NCBI RefSeq assembly: GCF_039540195.1
Contig: NZ_BAABEO010000008.1
Location: forward strand, 434,001-498,000
Length of the DNA stretch: 64,000 bases
Source of the DNA: Zafaria ginkgonis
Lineage (GTDB): Bacteria > Actinomycetota > Actinomycetes > Actinomycetales > Micrococcaceae
Reading direction: 5' to 3'
Position numbers and translations under genes: made by a program. Each line of letters starts with the position of its first letter. Position 1 is the first letter of the stretch. The notes beneath the pieces were generated by a model that worked only from the letters and a program-made list of their open reading frames with translations, was not told the origin of the DNA and did no database searches. Of the stretch, positions 52,484 to 61,233 are shown piece by piece.

Positions 52484-52851
52484 AGTGCCAGCCCACCTTC
52501 ACGAGCGCCATCGGCAACCGCGGCCACGCGGCCGTGGTACTTGTTGCCGCCGCGGTCGAAGACGACCGCCTCGATGCCGGCAGCCTTGGCGCGCTCGGCA
52601 ACGAGCTCGCCAACGCGCTTGGCCTTGGCGGTCTTGTCACCCTCGAAGGCGCGCAGGTCGGCCTCGAGCGTGGACGCGTAGGCCACGGTGATGCCCTTGC
52701 TGTCATCGACAACCTGGACAAACATGTGGCGAGCGGAGCGGTTGACGACCAGGCGCGGACGCGCCTCGGTGCCAACGATGCGCTTACGGACACGCAGGTG
52801 GCGGCGCCCGCGAGAGGCGCTCTTGCTCTTACCCTTGATTCCGAGAGCCAT
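52480..52851 (-). CDS. rplR: 50S ribosomal protein L18
   Basis: 123 aa. RVRKRIVGTEARPRLVVNRSARHMFVQVVDD in blocks, VAYASTLEADLRAF and FDRGGNKYHGRVAAVADGAREGGL are L18, a 5S rRNA binder. Confidence 0.98.
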   Translation of the reverse strand: MALGIKGKSKSASRGRRHLRVRKRIVGTEARPRLVVNRSARHMFVQVVDDSKGITVAYASTLEADLRAFEGDKTAKAKRVGELVAERAKAAGIEAVVFDRGGNKYHGRVAAVADGAREGGLAL

Positions 52852-52853
52852 GG

Positions 52854-53390
52854 TTACTTACCAGCCTTTCCGACCTTGCGGCGGATGATTTCGCCAGCGT
52901 AGCGAACGCCCTTGCCCTTGTACGGGTCAGGCTTGCGGAGCTTGCGGATGTTGGCTGCAACTTCGCCAACCTGCTGCTTGCTGATGCCGGAAACGGTCAG
53001 CTTGTTGGCGCCCTCGACCGTGAAGGAGATGCCTTCCGGAGCGGAGACGTTGACCGGGTGCGAGTAGCCCAGGGCGAACTCGAGGTCCGCACCCTTGGCC
53101 TGCACGCGGTAGCCGGTGCCGTGGATTTCCAGGCCCTTGCTGTAGCCCTGGGTCACACCGATGATCATGTTGTCGATCAGGGTGCGGGTCAGGCCGTGCA
53201 GCGAACGGGCGACGCGGTCGTCCGTCGGGCGGGTCACCGAAACGGTGCCCTCTTCGAGGGACACGGTGATCGGGCTGGCCACAACGTGGTTCAGCTCGCC
53301 CTTCGGGCCCTTCACGGAGACGGTGGCACCGTCGATGTTGACCTCAACGCCGGCGGGGACGGTGATGGGGAGACGTCCAATACGAGACAT
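52854..53390 (-). CDS. rplF: 50S ribosomal protein L6
   Basis: 178 aa. MSRIGRLPITVPAGVEVNID, VKGPKGELNHVV, GVTQGYSKGLEIHGTGYRVQ and RKPDPYKGKGVRYAGE are L6. Confidence 0.98.
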   Translation of the reverse strand: MSRIGRLPITVPAGVEVNIDGATVSVKGPKGELNHVVASPITVSLEEGTVSVTRPTDDRVARSLHGLTRTLIDNMIIGVTQGYSKGLEIHGTGYRVQAKGADLEFALGYSHPVNVSAPEGISFTVEGANKLTVSGISKQQVGEVAANIRKLRKPDPYKGKGVRYAGEIIRRKVGKAGK

Positions 53391-53410
53391 GTTCTTTTAC
53401 TCCCTTCCCG

Positions 53411-53809
53411 TTACCAGACGTAGGCGAGGACTTCCCCACCCACGCCCTTCTTTGCGGCCTGGCGGTCAGTAAGCAGACCGGAGGAGGTGGACAGGATGGC
53501 AATGCCGAGGCCCCCGAGGACGTGCGGCAGGTTGGTGGACTTCGCGTAAACGCGCAGGCCCGGCTTGGAGATACGGCGGATGCCGGCGATCGAACGCTCG
53601 CGGCTGGGGCCGAACTTCAGGTTGATGGTCAGCTTCTTGCCGACCTCAGCAGCTTCCTCGACGAAGTCACCGATGTAACCTTCGCGCTTCAGGATCTCCG
53701 CAAGGCGCACCTTCAGCTTGGACGACGGCATCGAAACGGTGTCGTGGTAGGCCGAGTTGGCGTTGCGCAGACGAGTCAGCATATCTGCGACAGGATCTGT
53801 CATTGTCAT
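53411..53809 (-). CDS. rpsH: 30S ribosomal protein S8
   Basis: 132 aa. DPVADMLTRLRNANSAYHDTV, ILKREGYIGDF and GGLGIAILSTSSGLLTDRQA are S8. No rpsN lies in the 63-base gap before it, unlike the classic spc operon. Confidence 0.98.
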   Translation of the reverse strand: MTMTDPVADMLTRLRNANSAYHDTVSMPSSKLKVRLAEILKREGYIGDFVEEAAEVGKKLTINLKFGPSRERSIAGIRRISKPGLRVYAKSTNLPHVLGGLGIAILSTSSGLLTDRQAAKKGVGGEVLAYVW

Positions 53810-53872
53810 TTGGGCTTCTGCCCTTCCTCGTCACGGTTTCCGTCCTGGGGACGGACCTGCGACGTAGTTGAA

Positions 53873-54445
53873 CTAGTTGTCTTCGGTCTTGAACGGGAAG
53901 CCCAGCGCCTTGAGCAGCGCACGGCCTTCCGCGTCGGTCTTGGCGGTGGTCACCACGGTGATGTCCATACCGCGGACGCGGTCGATCGCGTCCTGGTCGA
54001 TCTCGTGGAACATGGACTGCTCCGTGAGGCCGAAGGTGTAGTTGCCGTTGCCGTCGAACTGCTTGCCGTTCAGGCCGCGGAAGTCGCGGATACGGGGCAG
54101 GGCGAGGGTGACCAGGCGATCCACGAATTCCCACATGCGGTCGCCACGCAGCGTTGCGTGCGTGCCGATCGGCATGCCTTCGCGCAGCTTGAACTGGGCG
54201 ATGGACTTGCGGGCCTTGGTAACCATCGGCTTCTGGCCGGTGATCGCGGTGAGGTCGCGCACGGCGCCCTCGATCAGCTTGGAGTCCTTGGCGGCCTCGC
54301 CGACACCCATGTTCACAACGACCTTCACCAGGCCGGGAACCTGCATGACATTGGCGTAGTTGAACTCGGACTGCAGGGTCGCGCGGACCTCGGAGGCGTA
54401 CTTGGCCTTCAGGCGCGGCTGGGTCTTCACAGCTGCTTCAGTCAT
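53873..54445 (-). CDS. rplE: 50S ribosomal protein L5
   Basis: 190 aa. NYANVMQVPGLVKVVVNMGVGEA in blocks, TGQKPMVTKARKSIAQFKLR, LRGDRMWEFVDRLVTLALPR, FGLTEQSMFHEID are L5. Overlaps rplX by one base. Confidence 0.98.
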   Translation of the reverse strand: MTEAAVKTQPRLKAKYASEVRATLQSEFNYANVMQVPGLVKVVVNMGVGEAAKDSKLIEGAVRDLTAITGQKPMVTKARKSIAQFKLREGMPIGTHATLRGDRMWEFVDRLVTLALPRIRDFRGLNGKQFDGNGNYTFGLTEQSMFHEIDQDAIDRVRGMDITVVTTAKTDAEGRALLKALGFPFKTEDN

Positions 54446-54807
54446 TAGAGTGCCTTTCCGGAAGCCTTGGCGTAACGCACGCGCACGGTCTTCTTCACGC
54501 CGTCCTTCTCGACGGTTTCCTCGCGGAAACCGACGCGGGTCGGCTTCTTGGTCTCCGGGTCCACGATCGCAACGTTGGAAACGTGCAGCGGAGCCTCGAC
54601 GACCTCGATGCCACCGGTGGTGGTACCGCGCTCGGTCTGGCCGGCCTTGGTGTGCTTGGTGACGCGGTTGATGCCCTCAACGAGCACGCGGTTGGTCTCC
54701 GGGAACACCTTCAGGACCTTGCCCTGCTTGCCGCGGTCGCCGCCGCGCTCAGCCTTGGAGCCCGTGATGACCTGGACGAGATCGCCCTTCTTGATCTTTG
54801 CACCCAT
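54445..54807 (-). CDS. rplX: 50S ribosomal protein L24
   Basis: 120 aa. KIKKGDLVQVITGSKAERGGDRGKQGKVLKVFPETNRVLVEGIN (KOW motif, in blocks) identifies L24. Confidence 0.98.
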   Translation of the reverse strand: MGAKIKKGDLVQVITGSKAERGGDRGKQGKVLKVFPETNRVLVEGINRVTKHTKAGQTERGTTTGGIEVVEAPLHVSNVAIVDPETKKPTRVGFREETVEKDGVKKTVRVRYAKASGKAL

Positions 54808-54809
54808 GC

Positions 54810-55178
54810 TTACAGCACCTCCGGAGCCAGGGAAACGATCTTCATGAACTTCTTGTCACGAAGCTCACGCCCCACCGGGCCGAAGATACGAGTACCGCGG
54901 GGTTCGCCATCAGCCTTGAGGATGACGGCCGCGTTCTCGTCGAACTTGATGTAGGAGCCATCCGCACGGCGGCGCTCCTTCTTGGTGCGAACGATGACGG
55001 CCTTGACGACGTCACCCTTCTTGACGTTGCCGCCAGGGATTGCATCCTTGACGGTGGCGACGATGACGTCGCCGATGCCTGCGTAGCGACGTCCGGAACC
55101 GCCGAGAACACGGATGGTAAGGATTTCCTTAGCACCGGTGTTGTCGGCCACCTTGAGTCGCGACTCCTGCTGAATCAC
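54810..55178 (-). CDS. rplN: 50S ribosomal protein L14
   Basis: 122 aa from GTG (AGGAG 6 bases upstream): MIQQESRLKVADNTGAKEIL, GSGRRYAGIGDVIVATVKDA, FGPVGRELRDKKFMKIVSLA. First gene of the second ribosomal unit; preceded by a long untranslated region. Confidence 0.98.
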   Translation of the reverse strand: MIQQESRLKVADNTGAKEILTIRVLGGSGRRYAGIGDVIVATVKDAIPGGNVKKGDVVKAVIVRTKKERRRADGSYIKFDENAAVILKADGEPRGTRIFGPVGRELRDKKFMKIVSLAPEVL

Positions 55179-55448
55179 TATTTGCTCCTGTCGTCTCGCT
55201 GGTTCTCCTAGGGAGCCTTGCGGAACGGATTTATGGTCCATCCCCGGCTGTCGCTTACCCCCACCTCCAAACAGGCAGACCCGTAGGGTCGAAACTGCTG
55301 GGGAGGCAGGGCCGAGGCGTTCGCCGGAGAGCCGTGCCGTGCACTGTACGAGGGCGGCTCGCCGCCGTCGTGCGCACGCGTGCCCCGAATGCGAAGGTGG
55401 ATAGTCCCCACACGCAGGGCGCACAGATATTCAATATTACGCCAAAAA
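55179..55448 (-). other. Long leader/promoter region of the rplN unit
   Basis: About 270 bases between the rpsQ terminator and rplN. An A/T-rich patch right after the terminator (TAATATTGAATATCT, near 55425-55440) is the most likely promoter -10 zone, with no clear -35. The rest is GC-rich with no open frame of convincing character; a regulatory leader is possible. Confidence 0.4.
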
Positions 55449-55498
55449 GGCCGGGACCCGAAATCGCGCGGATGAACGCACGATTCCGGGTCCCGGCC
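55449..55498 (-). terminator. Terminator of rpsJ-rpsQ unit
   Basis: 12-base perfect outer stem GGCCGGGACCCG plus inner pairs, followed by TTTTTGGC on the minus strand; 64 bases after the rpsQ stop. A full-strength terminator inside the S10/spc gene run. Confidence 0.88.
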
Positions 55499-55561
55499 CT
55501 GGTTTTCCGCGGCCGGCCTCAGCCGGCCGCGGTGCACCCTGGGGAGGGCATCGAAAAAGGG

Positions 55562-55852
55562 CTACTTGGCCTTTTCGATGATCTCCACGAGGCGCCAGTT
55601 CTTGTCCTTGGACAAGGGACGGGTCTCGGCGATGAGCACCAGGTCGCCGATGCCGGCGGTGTTCTGCTCGTCGTGGGCCTTGACCTTCTTGTTGCGGCGC
55701 AGGACCTTGCCGTAGAGGGAGTGCTTCACGCGATCCTCCACATCGACGACGATGGTCTTCTGCATCTTGTCGGAAACCACGTACCCGCGGAGGGTCTTGC
55801 GGTAACCGCGCGCTTCTGCTGCTTCAGCCACTGCGTTTTCCTTCTCGCTCAT
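55562..55852 (-). CDS. rpsQ: 30S ribosomal protein S17
   Basis: 96 aa. RKTLRGYVVSDKMQKTIVVD, YGKVLRRNKKVKAHDEQN, GDLVLIAETRPLSKDKNWRL are S17. Overlaps rpmC by one base. Confidence 0.98.
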   Translation of the reverse strand: MSEKENAVAEAAEARGYRKTLRGYVVSDKMQKTIVVDVEDRVKHSLYGKVLRRNKKVKAHDEQNTAGIGDLVLIAETRPLSKDKNWRLVEIIEKAK

Positions 55853-56103
55853 TACTTGGCGTCCTCTGCCGGGGAGACGACTTCCTGGCGGATGCCCAGC
55901 TCGCGTTCGCGCAGCACCGTGTAGATGCGGGCGATGTCGCGCTTGACAGACTTCAGGCGGCCGTGCGATTCCAGCTGGCCGGTGGCGGACTGGAAACGGA
56001 GGTTGAAGAGTTCCTCCTTGGCCTTCTTCAGCTCCTCGACCAGACGGCCGTTGTCGAAGCCGTCAAGGGCCTCGGTTGCGAGATCCTTAGATCCGATTGC
56101 CAT
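55852..56103 (-). CDS. rpmC: 50S ribosomal protein L29
   Basis: 83 aa. LVEELKKAKEELFNLRFQSA, TGQLESHGRLKSVKRDIARI are L29; located at the exit tunnel. Confidence 0.97.
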   Translation of the reverse strand: MAIGSKDLATEALDGFDNGRLVEELKKAKEELFNLRFQSATGQLESHGRLKSVKRDIARIYTVLRERELGIRQEVVSPAEDAK

Positions 56104-56105
56104 TC

Positions 56106-56522
56106 CTATTCACCTGCCTCACGACGCACAATGCGTGCCTTCAGCGGCAGCTTGTGGATTGCAAGGCGCAGGGCCTCGCGAGCTACCTCTTCATTGACGC
56201 CGGAGAGTTCGAACAGAACCCGTCCCGGCTTGACGTTTGCGACCCACCATTCCGGCGAACCCTTACCGGAACCCATGCGGGTTTCGGCGGGCTTCTTGGT
56301 CAGCGGGCGGTCCGGATAAATGTTGATCCAGACCTTGCCGCCACGCTTGATGTGGCGGGTCATCGCGATACGCGCGGCTTCGATCTGACGGTTCGTCACG
56401 TAGGCCGGGGTCAGGGCCTGGATGCCGTACTCGCCAAAGGTAACCTCGGTTCCGCCGGTGGCATTGCCCGAACGCTTCGGGTGGTGCTGCTTGCGGAACT
56501 TGACTCGGCGTGGGATAAGCAT
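56106..56522 (-). CDS. rplP: 50S ribosomal protein L16
   Basis: 138 aa. MLIPRRVKFRKQHHPKRSGN, GKVWINIYPDRPLTKKPAET, RMGSGKGSPEWWVANVKPGR are L16. Confidence 0.98.
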   Translation of the reverse strand: MLIPRRVKFRKQHHPKRSGNATGGTEVTFGEYGIQALTPAYVTNRQIEAARIAMTRHIKRGGKVWINIYPDRPLTKKPAETRMGSGKGSPEWWVANVKPGRVLFELSGVNEEVAREALRLAIHKLPLKARIVRREAGE

Positions 56523-57350
56523 TTAAGCCTGTCCTCCTTCTGCGGCCGCGGCCGGAGCCTCGGCAGCCTGCGCTGCTTCAGCGGCCGGAGCGGCGTTGCG
56601 GTCATTGCGACGACGGCGGTCGCCACCCTGGCCACCCTGGCCACCGGGGCGACCCGGGCGCTCGCCGCGACCGCGGGCCGGAGCGGCTGCGGCCTGGGCC
56701 GCGAGCTCCTTCGCGGTCACATCGCCCTTGTAGATCCACACCTTCACGCCGATGCGGCCGAAGGTGGTCTTGGCCTCGAACTTGCCGTAGTCGATGTTCG
56801 CGCGGAGGGTGTGCAGCGGCACGCGGCCTTCGCGGTAGAACTCCTTGCGGGACATTTCGGCGCCGCCCAGACGGCCGGAGCACTGGACACGGATGCCCTT
56901 GGCGCCGGCACGCATCGCGGACTGCATGGCCTTCTTCATCGCGCGGCGGAACGCAACGCGGGAAGAGAGCTGCTCGGCGATGCCCTGGGCAACCAGCTGG
57001 GCTTCGATCTCGGGGTTCTTGACCTCGAGGATGTTCAGCTGAACCTGCTTGCTGGTGAGCTTCTCCAGCTCCCCGCGGATGCGGTCGGCCTCGGCGCCGC
57101 GGCGGCCGATGACGATGCCCGGACGCGCCGTGTGGATGTCCACGCGGACACGGTCGCGGGTGCGCTCGATCTCGACCTTGGCGATACCGGCACGCTCCAT
57201 GCCCACGGTCATCAGCTCGCGGATCTTGACGTCCTCACGAACGAAGTCCTTGTAGCGCTGACCCGGCTTGGTGCTGTCGGCAAACCAGTGCGAGACGTGG
57301 TCGGTGGTGATGCCGAGACGGAATCCGTGCGGATTAACCTTCTGACCCAT
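56523..57350 (-). CDS. rpsC: 30S ribosomal protein S3
   Basis: 275 aa. MGQKVNPHGFRLGITTDHVS, KH loop VIGRRGAEADRIRGELEKLT, and the C-terminal domain GRLGGAEMSRKEFYREGRVP are S3. Residues ~226-275 are an RGG-type plus Ala/Glu tail (RGRGERPGRPGGQGGQGGDR) longer than in most bacteria but usual in actinobacteria. Confidence 0.98.
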   Translation of the reverse strand: MGQKVNPHGFRLGITTDHVSHWFADSTKPGQRYKDFVREDVKIRELMTVGMERAGIAKVEIERTRDRVRVDIHTARPGIVIGRRGAEADRIRGELEKLTSKQVQLNILEVKNPEIEAQLVAQGIAEQLSSRVAFRRAMKKAMQSAMRAGAKGIRVQCSGRLGGAEMSRKEFYREGRVPLHTLRANIDYGKFEAKTTFGRIGVKVWIYKGDVTAKELAAQAAAAPARGRGERPGRPGGQGGQGGDRRRRNDRNAAPAAEAAQAAEAPAAAAEGGQA

Positions 57351-57716
57351 TTACTTTTCCCCACCCTTCTCCGGGGTTGCGACGACCACAGTGATGTGGC
57401 TGGTGCGCTTGTTGATGCGGAACGCGCGGCCTTGGGCACGCGGCTGGAACCGCTTCATGGTCGGACCCTCGTCAACGAAGGCCTCGCTGATGAACAGCTC
57501 GTCCTCCTTGAACGCGACGCCATCGCGGTCCGCGGCGACGCGTGCGTTGGCGACGGCCGACGCAACAACCTTGAACACCGGCTCCGAAGCTGCCTGGGGG
57601 GCAAACTTCAGAATCGCCAGAGCCTCATTCGCCTGCTTGCCACGAACAAGGTTGACGACGCGCCGGGCCTTCATAGGCGTTACGCGGATATGGCGCGCAA
57701 TTGCCTTGGCTTCCAT
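57351..57716 (-). CDS. rplV: 50S ribosomal protein L22
   Basis: 121 aa. ATG chosen gives MEAKAIARHIRVTPMKARRV with AGAAGGAAAG upstream; the frame is open 13 codons further. FQPRAQGRAFRINKRTSHIT is the tunnel-lining hairpin of L22 (macrolide-contact region). Confidence 0.97.
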   Translation of the reverse strand: MEAKAIARHIRVTPMKARRVVNLVRGKQANEALAILKFAPQAASEPVFKVVASAVANARVAADRDGVAFKEDELFISEAFVDEGPTMKRFQPRAQGRAFRINKRTSHITVVVATPEKGGEK

Positions 57717-57771
57717 TGCTTTCCTTCTCTCGTCTATCGAAGAAGTGCTAAGCACTCGCTACCCTTGCGGG

Positions 57772-58053
57772 TTAGCGGCGCTTGCCCTTCTTGTCGTCCT
57801 TCACGTGGCTGCGGAAAGTCCGCGTCGGGGCGAATTCGCCGAGCTTGTGCCCGACCATCGACTCGGTGACAAACACCGGAATGTGCTTGCGTCCATCGTG
57901 AACGGCGATCGTGTGCCCGAGCATGTCGGGAACGATCATCGAACGGCGGGACCACGTCTTGATGACGTTCTTGGTGCCCTTTTCATTTTCAGCAGCGACC
58001 TTCACGAAAAGGTGCTGATCGACGAAGGGGCCTTTCTTCAGGCTGCGTGGCAT
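57772..58053 (-). CDS. rpsS: 30S ribosomal protein S19
   Basis: 93 aa. MPRSLKKGPFVDQHLFVKVA, TWSRRSMIVPDMLGHTIAVH, FVTESMVGHKLGEFAPTRTF are S19. Confidence 0.98.
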   Translation of the reverse strand: MPRSLKKGPFVDQHLFVKVAAENEKGTKNVIKTWSRRSMIVPDMLGHTIAVHDGRKHIPVFVTESMVGHKLGEFAPTRTFRSHVKDDKKGKRR

Positions 58054-58065
58054 GTTTCCAGGCTC

Positions 58066-58905
58066 CTATCGCTTGTTCTTGCCGGTACGACGGCGACGCA
58101 CAATAAGCTTGTCGCTTTCCTTGTTCGGACGGCGGGTACGGCCTTCCGGCTTACCGTTCGGGTTGACCGGGTGGCGACCACCGGAGGTCTTGCCCTCGCC
58201 ACCACCGTGCGGGTGGTCGACCGGGTTCATCGCGACACCACGGACGGTCGGGCGAACGCCCTTCCAGCGCATGCGGCCGGCCTTGCCCCAGTTGATGTTC
58301 GACTGCTCGGCGTTGCCGACCTCGCCGATCGTGGCGCGGCAGCGCACGTCAACGTTGCGGATTTCACCGGAGGGCAGGCGCAGCTGGGCGAAACGGCCCT
58401 CACGGGCAACCAGCTGCACGGAGGCGCCGGCGGAGCGGGCCATCTTGGCGCCGCCACCCGGACGCAGCTCCACGGCGTGGATCACGGTGCCCACGGGGAT
58501 GTTGCGCAGCGGCAGGTTGTTGCCCGGCTTGATGTCGGCGTCCGGACCGGCTTCGATCTGGTCGCCCTGCTTCAGCTTGTTCGGGGCGATGATGTAGCGC
58601 TTGGTGCCGTCCACGTAGTGGAGCAGCGCGATGCGCGCGGTGCGGTTCGGGTCGTACTCGATGTGAGCGACCTTCGCCGGCACGCCGTCCTTGTCGTGGC
58701 GACGGAAGTCGATCAGACGGTACTGACGCTTGTGGCCACCACCCTTGTGGCGGGTGGTGATCTTACCGGAGTTGTTGCGGCCGCCGGTCTTGGTGAGCGG
58801 ACGGAGCAGCGACTTTTCCGGCGTCGACCGGGTGATTTCTGCGAAGTCGGCCACGCTCGAGCCGCGCAGGCCCGGGGTAGTCGGCTTGTACTTACGGATT
58901 CCCAT
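58066..58905 (-). CDS. rplB: 50S ribosomal protein L2
   Basis: 279 aa. MGIRKYKPTTPGLRGSSVAD, HKGGGHKRQYRLIDFRR, and the catalytic-centre region GVAMNPVDHPHGGGEGKTSG are L2. Confidence 0.98.
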   Translation of the reverse strand: MGIRKYKPTTPGLRGSSVADFAEITRSTPEKSLLRPLTKTGGRNNSGKITTRHKGGGHKRQYRLIDFRRHDKDGVPAKVAHIEYDPNRTARIALLHYVDGTKRYIIAPNKLKQGDQIEAGPDADIKPGNNLPLRNIPVGTVIHAVELRPGGGAKMARSAGASVQLVAREGRFAQLRLPSGEIRNVDVRCRATIGEVGNAEQSNINWGKAGRMRWKGVRPTVRGVAMNPVDHPHGGGEGKTSGGRHPVNPNGKPEGRTRRPNKESDKLIVRRRRTGKNKR

Positions 58906-58935
58906 AATTCAATTCCTCGTTAAAGTGGTCTCCGC

Positions 58936-59241
58936 TTAGGAAAGCGGACCGCCGAAGATGTCGATGGTGCCTTCCTTCAGGGTGATGATGGCACGCTTGG
59001 TGTTCTTGCGTGCACCCCACCCGAAGCGAGTGCGCTTGCGCTTACCGGCACGGTTGATGGTGTTGACGGAGGCAACCTTGACGGAGAAGATCTTCTCCAC
59101 CGCCAGCTTGATCTCGGTCTTGTTGGAGCGCGGGTCGACCAGGAAGGTGTACTTGCCTTCGTCGATCAGGCCGTAGCTCTTTTCCGAAACGACCGGCGCG
59201 ATAACGACGTCGTGCGGAGACTTGGAAAGGGTGGCGCTCAC
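58936..59241 (-). CDS. rplW: 50S ribosomal protein L23
   Basis: 101 aa. SPHDVVIAPVVSEKSYGLID, YTFLVDPRSNKTEIKLAVEK are L23, the exit-site protein that binds trigger factor. Overlaps rplD by 4 bases. Confidence 0.98.
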   Translation of the reverse strand: MSATLSKSPHDVVIAPVVSEKSYGLIDEGKYTFLVDPRSNKTEIKLAVEKIFSVKVASVNTINRAGKRKRTRFGWGARKNTKRAIITLKEGTIDIFGGPLS

Positions 59242-59843
59242 TTGGCGGCCTCCTTGTTGACCAGGGCATCGAAGGCGGCCTTGGTGAACACGACATCATC
59301 GGAAACCAGAACATCGTAGGTGTTCAGCTGGTCAACGTAGAGGACGTGAACTTCAGCGAGGTTGCGCACGGACAGCGCGGCAACGTCGTTGGCACGATCG
59401 ATGACAACGAGCAGGTTCTTGCGCTCGGAGAGGGCGCGCAGGGTGGCCAGCGCCTCCTTGGTGGACGGCTTGGTGCCGGCGACCAGGGACTCGATGACAT
59501 GGATGCGGCCGTTGCGGGCACGGTCGGAGAGGGCTCCGCGCAGGGCCGCGGCCTTCATCTTCTTGGGGGTCCGCTGGCTGTAGTCGCGCGGCTGCGGGCC
59601 GTGGACAACGCCACCACCGGTCATGTGCGGAGCGCGGATCGAGCCCTGGCGGGCGCGGCCCGTACCCTTCTGCTTGAACGGCTTGCGGCCGGCACCGGAA
59701 ACCTCGGCGCGGGTCTTCGTCTTGTGCGTGCCCTGGCGGGCGGCGGCCAGCTGGGCCACAACAACCTGGTGCAGCAGCGGGACGTTGGTCTGGACGTCGA
59801 AGATCGCGGCGGGAAGCTCGACCTTCAGTGCAGAGTTAGCCAT
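59238..59843 (-). CDS. rplD: 50S ribosomal protein L4
   Basis: 201 aa. LLHQVVVAQLAAARQGTHKT, the tunnel loop GRKPFKQKGTGRARQGSIRA and VHGPQPRDYSQRTPKKMKAA are L4. In E. coli L4 represses its own operon; not testable here. Confidence 0.98.
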   Translation of the reverse strand: MANSALKVELPAAIFDVQTNVPLLHQVVVAQLAAARQGTHKTKTRAEVSGAGRKPFKQKGTGRARQGSIRAPHMTGGGVVHGPQPRDYSQRTPKKMKAAALRGALSDRARNGRIHVIESLVAGTKPSTKEALATLRALSERKNLLVVIDRANDVAALSVRNLAEVHVLYVDQLNTYDVLVSDDVVFTKAAFDALVNKEAAK

Positions 59844-59847
59844 TTAC

Positions 59848-60498
59848 TTATGCTCCCTTCACGGCAGAGCGTACGAGGACGACCTGGCCGCGGGCGCCCG
59901 GAACGGCACCCTTGATCAACAGGAGGTTCTTCTCGGCGTCCACCGCGTGAACCGTCAGGTTCTGCGTGGTGGTGCGCACGGCGCCCATGCGGCCGGCCAT
60001 GCGCAGGCCCTTGAAGACGCGGCCCGGGGTGGACGCGCCACCGATGGAACCCGGCTTACGGTGGTTCTTGTGGGCACCGTGGGAGGCGCCGACACCGTGG
60101 AAGCCATGGCGCTTCATGACACCGGCGAAGCCCTTACCCTTGGACTTGCCAACGACGTCGATCTTCTGGCCGGCCTCGAAGAGCTCAACGGAGAGCTCCT
60201 GGCCCAGCTCGTAGGAACCGGCGTCGGCGGTGCGCAGCTCCACGACGTGGCGGCGCGGGGTGACCCCGGCGGCCTCGAAGTGGCCGGCCAGCGGCTGGGT
60301 GACCTTGCGCGGGTCGATCTGGCCGTAGCCGATCTGCACGGCGGTGTAGCCATCGCGGTCCGCATTGCGGAGCTGGGTCACGACGTTGGAGTCGGCCTGC
60401 ACGACGGTGACCGGGATGAGCTTGTTGTTCTCGTCCCACACCTGGGTCATGCCGAGCTTCGTGCCCAGCAGGCCCTTGATATTACGGGTTGCGGTCAT
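59848..60498 (-). CDS. rplC: 50S ribosomal protein L3
   Basis: 216 aa. KGLLGTKLGMTQVWDENNKL, SKGKGFAGVMKRHGFHGVGA, HGAHKNHRKPGSIGGASTPG are L3. Confidence 0.98.
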   Translation of the reverse strand: MTATRNIKGLLGTKLGMTQVWDENNKLIPVTVVQADSNVVTQLRNADRDGYTAVQIGYGQIDPRKVTQPLAGHFEAAGVTPRRHVVELRTADAGSYELGQELSVELFEAGQKIDVVGKSKGKGFAGVMKRHGFHGVGASHGAHKNHRKPGSIGGASTPGRVFKGLRMAGRMGAVRTTTQNLTVHAVDAEKNLLLIKGAVPGARGQVVLVRSAVKGA

Positions 60499-60516
60499 AG
60501 TTTCTCAGCACCTCCC

Positions 60517-60825
60517 CTAGAGCTTGATTTCGATGTTGACGTCCGCCGGCAGGTCGAGACGCATAAGCGAGTCGACGGCCTTCGGGGTCGGATCGATGAT
60601 GTCGATCAGACGCTTGTGAGTACGCATTTCGAAGTGCTCACGAGAATCCTTGTACTTGTGGGGCGAGCGGATGACGCAGTACACGTTCTTCTCCGTCGGC
60701 AGCGGCACGGGGCCGACTACGGTTGCGCCTGCGCGCGTGACCGTCTCAACGATCTTCCGGGCAGAAACGTCAATGACCTCGTGGTCATACGACTTCAGCC
60801 GGATGCGGATTTTCTGTCCCGCCAT
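60517..60825 (-). CDS. rpsJ: 30S ribosomal protein S10
   Basis: 102 aa. [60 protein letters not shown] are S10, also the NusE elongation factor. First gene of the rpsJ-rpsQ unit. Confidence 0.98.
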
Positions 60826-60873
60826 GGCGTGATGCCTCTTTCTGATAGCACTCTCTGTACAGTTGCTGTGCCC

Positions 60874-61035
60874 TTACGGCTCCTTGCGGAGCGGCACGCC
60901 TTCCAACGGACTGAATCCGGACAATTCCGGGTTCCTCACCCCGCCGAGGCTCCGACCCCCGCGGTCGGGCGTGTCGCGCATCTTTCGAAGCGCAACCCAC
61001 ACGGCTTGCTTGGGGGAAGAGGCTGTTTTGGTCAT
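60874..61035 (-). CDS. Possible leader ORF upstream of rpsJ
   Basis: 53 codons from an ATG: MTKTASSPKQAVWVALRKMR, DTPDRGGRSLGGVRNPELSG, FSPLEGVPLRKEP, stop 48 bases before rpsJ. The peptide is basic with third-position GC like coding DNA, and it sits entirely within the predicted S10-operon leader. Its ribosome site is weak (GCGGAA). Could be a leader peptide that senses translation, a small protein, or chance. Not recognised. Confidence 0.35.
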   Translation of the reverse strand: MTKTASSPKQAVWVALRKMRDTPDRGGRSLGGVRNPELSGFSPLEGVPLRKEP

Positions 61036-61072
61036 TTCCGCGTCTCAGTCGTATCCGCCCCTGGCCCCGGGC

Positions 61073-61103
61073 ATTATCCCGGGCGGGACGCAATCCCTGT
61101 CGA
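61073..61103 (-). promoter_or_regulatory. Candidate promoter of the rpsJ operon
   Basis: -10 GATAAT (61073-61078) with -35 TCGACA (61098-61103), 19-base spacer, on the minus strand; would give a leader of ~240 bases. Confidence 0.45.
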
Positions 61104-61233
61104 AACAGTCCCCTGCCCCGCTATCGGTTCCCCGATCGGCAGGCACGGTGCATGGAAATGCGCTTGAACAACTTGTCCAGTGTGGCAGAGTTCCGCCCCG
61201 ATTGCCAATCGGGGCGCGCGGGCGCGGCCCGCC

